From Lunularia cruciata (taxonomy: Eukaryota > Streptophyta > Marchantiopsida > Lunulariales > Lunulariaceae), in the NCBI GenBank assembly GCA_948567375.1, contig OX419761.1, positions 58,716,501-58,780,500 on the forward strand: 64,000 bases of DNA. Reading direction: 5' to 3'. A model generated the notes under the pieces. The model saw only the letters and a list, made by a program, of their open reading frames with translations. It searched no databases and was not told the origin of the DNA. The position numbers and the translations under genes were made by a program. Below, one piece after another: positions 58,548 through 64,000 of the stretch. Within the stretch, counting starts at the first letter, position 1. Every line of letters begins with the position of its first letter.

Positions 58548-58653
58548 AACCTATGGCTTAGGTGCAAAATCCATAGCACACAAGAGATACACATCCGAAT
58601 CAGATTCAGATTCATCCTCCTCCGTGGAAGTCTCCTCTTCCATGCTTGTGTCT
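58548..58653 (-). pseudogene. Gypsy-M acidic spacer before RT
   Basis: The minus strand reads MEEETSTEEDESESDSD and then VYLLCAMDFAPKP and a stop, immediately before the RT text. It is highly acidic. The solo LTR sits directly upstream, so the start codon seen here is probably an internal Met of pol and not a real start. Confidence 0.55.
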
Positions 58654-59381
58654 TGTAATGCTCCGAGAAGAGAGAGATTGAGAAGAAACACACTATGAGA
58701 AACACACAATTTTGCACTCAACCTCCAATGCCCCAAAGGAGCACCTTCTCTTTATTATATAAACAAAGAGGATCTCCTCCAAGGAAACTCCACCCTAGGA
58801 TTAGGCACATTTATAGGTGACATGTCAGCAAGCTCCACCCTTGGATTACCTACTTGAATGGGTGACATGTTGGTCCTGGTCCTATCTGGTTGGTCAAATA
58901 AGCTTTGACCAGAAGGAATCTTTTAGGGAATCTTCCTGTATGAATCTCATAATCACATGGGTGAGGTACCATTGGAAAGCTCTCAATGAGACAAAGCATG
59001 TAAGGGGGAAAGCAGAATTCTTTTTTGAGGCCTAATTCATCCGTTTAGGCCTCCAAAATTGCCTTCAAAGATTTCAAGCATATTTTGGTTCCTGCTCTAT
59101 TAGTAGAAGTCCCCTTTTGGTGATATCTCTTTTTTATCTATTCATTCCATCATGTGTAATATCTTTCAAGATGTTATCAAACCAATTCTCACCTTTAAAT
59201 CATATATTTAGCTATTGGTTCTAAGTTTTTCAGGTCTATTTCAATTTTTTCCCTATTAGTAGAAGTACCCTTTTGGTGATACATCTATCTAATCTATTTT
59301 GACCACCATGTATAACATCATTCCCAATGTTAGCAAATCAAATTTCACATCTAGATCATATGGCTAGCTCTTGGTATTACA
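58654..59381 (-). repeat. Solo LTR nested in gypsy-M pol
   Basis: Ends are TGTAAT and ATTACA, a perfect 6-bp inverted terminal pair, with flanks tgtct (58649-58653) and tgtcc (59382-59386), a 5-bp duplication with one change. Length is 728 bp. On the minus strand there is a tttatataataaag TATA-like box (about 58750-58765), followed by a leader. The U3 part has a 154-bp tandem duplication starting at 59098 and 59251 (ctattagtagaagt.cccttttggtgata). It separates protease from RT, which are adjacent in intact relatives. No other copy of this LTR was recognised in the window. Confidence 0.75.
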
Positions 59382-59386
59382 TGTCC

Positions 59387-60023
59387 ACACTTGAAGCTCC
59401 TTCTTTAGAATCTAATTCTCAATAATTAGAAGATGGTGTATCTGAATGTAAAGTGTTGGTGGTGTTAGTCATAGGAACTGTGACTCTATGGTTTGATGGC
59501 CCAATCCTCAAGTACCCTTTGTCCCATCCATCAATTGTGTGTGCTACTCTGAACCATGGCCTCCCAAGAAGTAAGTCATAGCTTCAATCCTTCAAGACTT
59601 GGAAATTTATGAGATTTTGAACTCCCATAATTGAAACTACCACCTATCCATCACCCCTAATTGTCAAACTTGTTGTTTTTTTGCCATGCTCATCACAAAT
59701 GTTGAAGGTCTAGAGGGTATCATACCAAACTTCTTCATCAACCTTTCTAACATGGCATTCATTGTTGATCCTCTATCAACCAATGCATCCTTGATATTGT
59801 GACCATTCACTCTCACATCAATCTTGGAGGCATATTCACATGCTTCCCATGGTGTTGGCTTGGCATCCACCACCCCCATTGATACTAGAGCTTTTTCCTT
59901 CTTCCTCCTCTTACTCCTTGTAGAACTCAAACAACTTCTAAGCTCCCTTCTCAAGCTAGAGTTCAAAGCAATCAATTGGCCCATTGTGATGTTAACCTTG
60001 TGACTACCAACATCCTCCAACAC
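59387..60023 (-). pseudogene. Gypsy-M aspartic protease
   Basis: The frame 59664-60023 contains KIDVRVNGHNIKDALVDRGS, where the expected DGGS or DSGS reads DRGS, so the active site is probably lost. Upstream is a basic stretch, STRSKRRKKEKAL. After a stop at 59662 the protease tail continues (LLLGRPWFRVAHTIDGW, about 59535-59590) and ends at the solo LTR. Confidence 0.8.
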
Positions 60024-60032
60024 ATTGTAGTT

Positions 60033-61100
60033 CTATTTTTGCTTTGATATCAAGAAGTCCTCCATCCCCAACTTCTTTCTTGGAGTCTTTGTTGTTGATG
60101 GTGTTGAGGTGCAAGTGCTCCTAGTAGACATAAGAGTATCCTTGCTAGGAGTAAATCCTTGAGAAGAGTGAACATCCTCTGCAAAATGAGCTCTCTTCTT
60201 CTCTTGTGTCAAAAGCTCCAAATTAAGATCCTTGGAGTTTGAGCACTCTCACTTCTCAAACTTGCTCTCAACCACATCTATGGATGTTAAACCCCTACCT
60301 TTTTTGGATTAGGAGCCACTTGGGTTTCACTACCTCCCTCTTTCCCTCTATTGGCTCCCTCATAAGCCCTTCCTCCATGGTAAGTTGAATTTGGGCAATT
60401 CCTTTGGATATGGCCTCTTCCTCCACAACCAAAACAATTTCTATCATTGAAATTGTTGTTTGGTTAGCAAGATGACCTCCTCTATATTGATATTTTCCAT
60501 AACTCCTAGGCCTTCTCCCTGCATTCTAATCCACCTCTCTCTTCTCTCATAGTTGCACCACATTGACCTTGAGATCTACAAGTTGTTCTGTGATGGTTTG
60601 AAGTGGATCTTTTGGTGGATGTGCAAGAATTGGAGCAACTACTACCTGTGGTGCAACCCTTGCCACCAAAAAATCAGAAGTTCTACCATACTTGTAACCT
60701 TGAGGAGGATGCATAACCTCCTTCACCACCAAATCACTCTCATCTCTTTCCAAACTCTCCTCCAAACGAATTGCAATCTTGATAGCTTCAACCTTGGAAG
60801 AAGGTTTCTCATATCTCACCTTGATTCTTATTTGTGGTCTCAAATCTCCCACAAAATTCTTGGTGCATAGTTCCTATGCCAATCATAGTAGTCTCCACAT
60901 CATCTCCACCCTTCCTCAACACTATGCAAAATCTGGACTCTAACTTCTCCACTCTTTCCACATAGACTTTCACTTTCTCTCCATCTCCTTGCTTGAGAAA
61001 GGTAACTTCACTCATCAATCTTTCATAACTCTCATCTGGAAGAAAGTTCTCAATGAGTGTTGAAGTCAAACTCTCCCAAGACTCTTCTTGCTCATCTCTT
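60033..61100 (-). pseudogene. Gypsy-M gag
   Basis: Capsid-type frames lie at 60809-61069 (LIENFLPDESYERLMSEVTF) and 60547-60852 (MGDLRPQIRIKVRYEKPS; EAIKIAIRLEESLERDES). A CCHC zinc knuckle, CFGCGGRGHIQRNCPNSTYH, lies at about 60380-60440, complete. A Ser/Thr-rich segment, 60033-60221, leads to the protease. Stops and shifts separate the parts. Confidence 0.82.
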
Positions 61101-61511
61101 CTCTCTCTCTTTTGGTATTCTGACTCATACCATGTAACTATTGCATCCTCAAAGAAATTTGGTAATAATGAGACCCACTCATTCTTCTTCCTCTCATTGT
61201 TTCATATGCTAGCTCTCTTGAAGTCTCTCACAAAGGCCTCCACATCTTCTCCATCCTTGCCAAAGGAAAACCGGAAGTTTCCACATCTTAACCCCTCACT
61301 ATCTTTCTTTTCTTTCAATTTTTTTCTTTTCTCTCACTCTATAAATAATAGAGTATGTACATGACTAACACTATTTGAGAATAATCCACCCTAGGGCATG
61401 CCAAAGGTTCAGTTTACTCCAAGATTTTTGTAGCAACATCAAATCCTAGAGTGCATATTGATCAAACCCTCATGGATAGTTTATCCATAATTTGAAAGAT
61501 TATCTCCATCA
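61101..61511 (-). other. Gypsy-M gag N-terminus or leader, decayed
   Basis: Text continuous with the gag frame is visible in shifted frames to about 61290 (a region reading KDGEDVEAFVRDFKR-like on the minus strand near 61210-61260). Beyond this no coding is supported up to the extra ORF. Confidence 0.4.
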
Positions 61512-62144
61512 CTAATCTTGAGAAGTAGCTGATGAAGGTGGTAGTATTTTTGTAATTGTACTAAGACCTTCTTCAAGATCCTTCACCAAAGTCTCCAAAA
61601 GTGCTTTTACTCCACTACACTCATGTCTTCTTAGAAGTCCTTCAACTCCATAAACCTCACACAACTCTTTGGTCTTAGATCTTCTCCTTCCCAATCTTGG
61701 TGAAGGAGGTCCAACATGCAAACCCAAGTCAAGTAATCCTCTCCTTTTCCTCAATCTCTTGCTTTCAAAGGTCAATGGACATGAACTTGCCTTATGTCCT
61801 TCTCTTCACATAGAAAGCACTTAGACTCACTCTTTCCTCCAAGTGGTGTAGGTTTTTAGATCCTCTCAACACTCTCTTCAAATTCTATTCTAAACTCTCT
61901 TTTCCTCAAATCCACCCTTGCAATCATCTCAAACCCTTGGAGAACCTTGCATAGTCTCAATTTCCACTCTTGATGAGCCTCCATGTTCCCAAGATGAATC
62001 TAAACACTCAAACATGCTTTTTGTTGCTCTCAAACTCCTCATGCATGAGATCTCAACTCTATAGAATTGACCCTTCTTCACAATGTTACTCAAATCTCTC
62101 AACTGGTATGTCACAGTCCTTTGCAATTTTTCCCACTTGATCAC
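61512..62144 (-). pseudogene. Extra ORF upstream of gag with a zinc knuckle
   Basis: Minus frames 61929-62144 and 61512-61775, joined by a middle frame at 61830-61935, read as one protein of about 210 codons. A helical N-terminal part (KWEKLQRTVTYQLRDLSNIV) is followed by a charged part (VDLRKREFRIEFEESVER) and a zinc knuckle near 61775-61830. The knuckle shows CFLCEEK and HKASSC with C-x2-C-x4-H-x4-C spacing once a one-base indel is allowed for. A basic, Pro-containing tail follows (PPSPRLGRRRSKT). It lies between primer site and gag, outside the usual gag-pol. Its role is unknown; nucleic-acid binding is inferred from the zinc knuckle. Some Ogre-type gypsy elements also carry an ORF before gag, but no relationship is shown here. 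Confidence 0.55.
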
Positions 62145-62866
62145 AACTCTAGGGTGTCTCTCCTTTCAAAATTTCACATGTTTACATCTAGCCATTTGGC
62201 CTAAACATCTTTCTATTCAGCACACATATTTCAGATCTAGTTTGAAAACCACCCCCCTCACTTTTAAAACTCAACTCTCTATGCAAGAATGATCTCTGTA
62301 TAATTATTTTGTCAGAAATAGGATACAATGCATCGAATTTTCTTGGAAATTTTCAGAATAATCCACAAAAAATTGAAGAAATGGCAGACTGTGTACAATT
62401 TTCCAAGTAGCATGCAATTGCAGGAGCAGTTTACCTCATCAAATTTCAAAAATTCTAGCCCAATGTATATAGTAGCTTTTATAGTTTCAAATTATCAATT
62501 TTCAATTCAATTTCAATTTCAATTCAAATTTATCAATTTCATGTGTACTAACTAAAAGATAATCCAAGCTATCATGTGTAGAAATTTCAAGTCTAGATCT
62601 CAAAGTTGAGATTTTGCCCAAATCATTTTCATCTCCAAAATTTGCAATCCACCTCACACAATCTCTCCAAATCCTCTGAAGTCTACAAGATGTACAAAAT
62701 CATCTCAAAGACATCATAATGAACTACAAGGTATAAAAATGGGTCCAAGTTCTCTAACATAAGTTAAGCCTTCTCCTCCACTAAAGTTATCTCCAAGTGA
62801 GCTCTCATAGCCTCCTTATGTCTAATATAGAATTGCACGTGGAACATCATCTTGCCTTCTAGAGAG
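62145..62866 (-). other. Gypsy-M 5' leader
   Basis: About 720 bp between primer site and extra ORF, AT-rich with runs such as caatttcaatttcaattcaa (62500-62540). No supported gene. Confidence 0.5.
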
Positions 62867-62884
62867 GTCCTAGCAATGGAACCA
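62867..62884 (-). other. Gypsy-M putative primer binding site
   Basis: The minus strand reads TGGTTCCATTGCTAGGAC a few bases after the LTR end. It agrees with the tRNA-Asp type site TGGCGCCGTTGCCGGGGA at 12 of 18 positions, and most differences are C-to-T or G-to-A. A different tRNA cannot be excluded. Confidence 0.45.
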
Positions 62885-62888
62885 AAAA

Positions 62889-63540
62889 TGTGAGCCGGCC
62901 TTTCTCTCACTTAGGATGAACCTTTGATGGCTACTATGGTAGTGCACCATGGACTAAGAAGGCAAGGAACCCCAACACCATCATACTCTTCCAAGGCTAA
63001 CACTCCAAGACTCAAGACATTGCTCACTAGAGAACTCAATGAATGAAAGGATGATGAGTATCTCCTTGTCCCTACTTGAAATAATTACACACCAAAGTTA
63101 TTAATTATTGGAGTAACTTAAGTTACCAGGCTAAAAGTCAAATAAAGTCAAAAATTATAAAGGAATATCCATCCACATGGGCATATTCCACTAAGCATGT
63201 GATCTTATCTTGACCCAACCACTAAGTCAACGATTCCTTCACATGGGCTATCCTTGGACTATAGAAAAATCTACAACAAAAAGGCTTGTAGGCCCAAGAG
63301 TTCTTGACTCTTTCCTCAATGCCAAACACCTAAGAATAATACTAAGTCAACACACTAGAATCCAAAATAGTGGTACTCATCTTTTCCACTTCCTCTAAAG
63401 TAAGGTCCCCTCTATCTTAGCTATGAATAACTTTAGCTAGTCATGACTAATGTAAAACCATCCTTTATCTCTATATAAATAATATCTCTCAAGCAATAGT
63501 AATACCAAACTAAATATCACAATACTACATACATGCACAA
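62889..63540 (-). repeat. Gypsy-M right (5') LTR
   Basis: The inner end TGTGAGCCGG at 62889 matches the left copy. A minus-strand TATA-type atttatata lies at 63472-63480. The outer end is estimated at the place where RT coding of the next element begins; its exact base is not certain. Confidence 0.65.
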
Positions 63541-63559
63541 ATGGGTGTTATAGTACCGA

Positions 63560-64000
63560 TCCAATAGTCCATCCAATATCCAATGCATTTGATCCATAAA
63601 GACTACTAGAGCATTAGTGTGCCCGAAGGTAGAACTCTCTACTCAAAATGCCCAAACCTTGTGCGAAAGGTAGTCTTTTGCACATCCTCCCTATCAATTG
63701 GGATTTGCCAATAGCCGCTACCAAGATCCAACTTGGAAAAGTATCGTGCTCACTCAATTGATCAAGCAAGTCATCAATCCAAGGCAAGGAATATGCATTC
63801 TTCATTGTCTGCTTATTGAGCCCATGGTAATCAATACAAAAATGAAGTCCTCCATCCTTCTTTAGAACAAATAGTACTGGTGCTTCCCAAGGAGAGGTGA
63901 TATGTCATATGAAGTCCTTCTCCAACAACTCCGTAAGTGTTGTTTGCAACTCCTCCAACTCCTTTGGTGAGAGTCAATAGATTGGTCTACTCACTAGAGT
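63560..64000 (-). pseudogene. Ty3/gypsy reverse transcriptase fragment, runs off the window
   Basis: The minus strand reads an RT N-terminal part ([59 protein letters not shown]) and, after a frameshift near 63715, a stretch with [20 protein letters not shown]. It breaks near 63600 before the catalytic YVDD region, at the outer LTR of gypsy-M. The sequence type is chromovirus-like and differs from the RT of gypsy-M, so this is the probable host of that insertion. Confidence 0.82.

Larger units (their letters stand above)
55987..63540 (-). mobile_element. Gypsy-M: long minus-strand Ty3/gypsy element
   Basis: Direct copies of one LTR end lie at 55987-56095 and 62889-62990 (tgt.ag..ggcc..tctctcact...ggcaaggaaccc). 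Between them, right to left: primer site, leader with extra ORF, gag, protease, RT, RNase H, integrase. The left LTR is joined to the integrase by a deletion. The domain order is standard gypsy and there is no chromodomain, so it is not of the chromovirus family next to it. Flanks do not match, so the surrounding DNA was rearranged after insertion. Confidence 0.8.

Noticed and set aside
58551-58736. TATA box, leader and Met-Glu-Glu-Glu start resembling a small gene with its own promoter
   Set aside because: TATA and leader belong to the nested solo LTR and the acidic peptide is the pol spacer just before RT.

Overview
The window looks like the intergenic, transposon-packed part of a plant nuclear genome. 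The evidence is Ty1/copia and Ty3/gypsy LTR retrotransposons of plant type, including a chromodomain (chromovirus) element, primer sites complementary to plant initiator tRNA-Met, and a plant-style four-finger C2H2 protein. A Penelope-like reverse transcriptase and an R2-like (endonuclease-tailed) non-LTR element sit next to them, which fits a seedless land plant or relative better than a typical crop genome; this is inference. I see no intact protein-coding gene. Every coding segment carries stops, frameshifts or truncations. Transposon segments look poor in CG dinucleotides, while islands at about 5.6-9.2 kb, 20-23.3 kb, 27.3-31.2 kb, 39.7-40.7 kb and 44.3-45.3 kb are visibly richer in CG and look like old host sequence.

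Layout. 1-5.6 kb: a decayed LTR element bounded by diverged direct repeats, with a gypsy RNase H/integrase relic and a long unrecognised coding relic. 5.9-8.8 kb: a host island holding a C2H2 zinc-finger pseudogene with one in-frame stop, a 3 x 100 bp tandem repeat upstream, and a direct repeat on both sides. 10.5-19.7 kb: nested debris: coiled-coil relic, copia integrase/RT fragment, an inverted chromovirus LTR, a chromovirus pol fragment with chromodomain and 3' LTR, a minus-strand copia gag/protease fragment, and the tail of an R2-like LINE.

20-45.3 kb: my main reading is a tandem array of an unrecognised minus-strand gene. Copies A, B and C share blocks in the same order, and three copia insertions plus a solo LTR break them apart. 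Copia-1 (23310-27265) lies between A and B. Copia-3 (31203-39661, TSD ggagag) lies inside B and carries a Penelope-like element in its 5' LTR. A solo LTR of the copia-3 family (29948-30388, TSD cattac) is also in B. Copia-2 (40721-44297, near-TSD tactg/tattg) splits the 5' part of B. Copia-1 and copia-2 form one family whose primer site pairs with the anticodon arm of initiator tRNA-Met (half-tRNA priming), whereas copia-3 uses the ordinary 3' end of that tRNA.

45.3-54.5 kb: AT-rich sequence with a LINE tail, a minus-strand gypsy integrase relic, a large inverted repeat, a 10-bp minisatellite and an 81-bp duplication. 54.6-64 kb: a chromovirus 5' LTR and gag (+) cut at 55987 by a long minus-strand gypsy element. 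That element has gag, protease, RT, RNase H and integrase relics, a solo LTR nested in pol, and an extra zinc-knuckle ORF upstream of gag. A further minus-strand chromovirus-like RT fragment runs off the window end.
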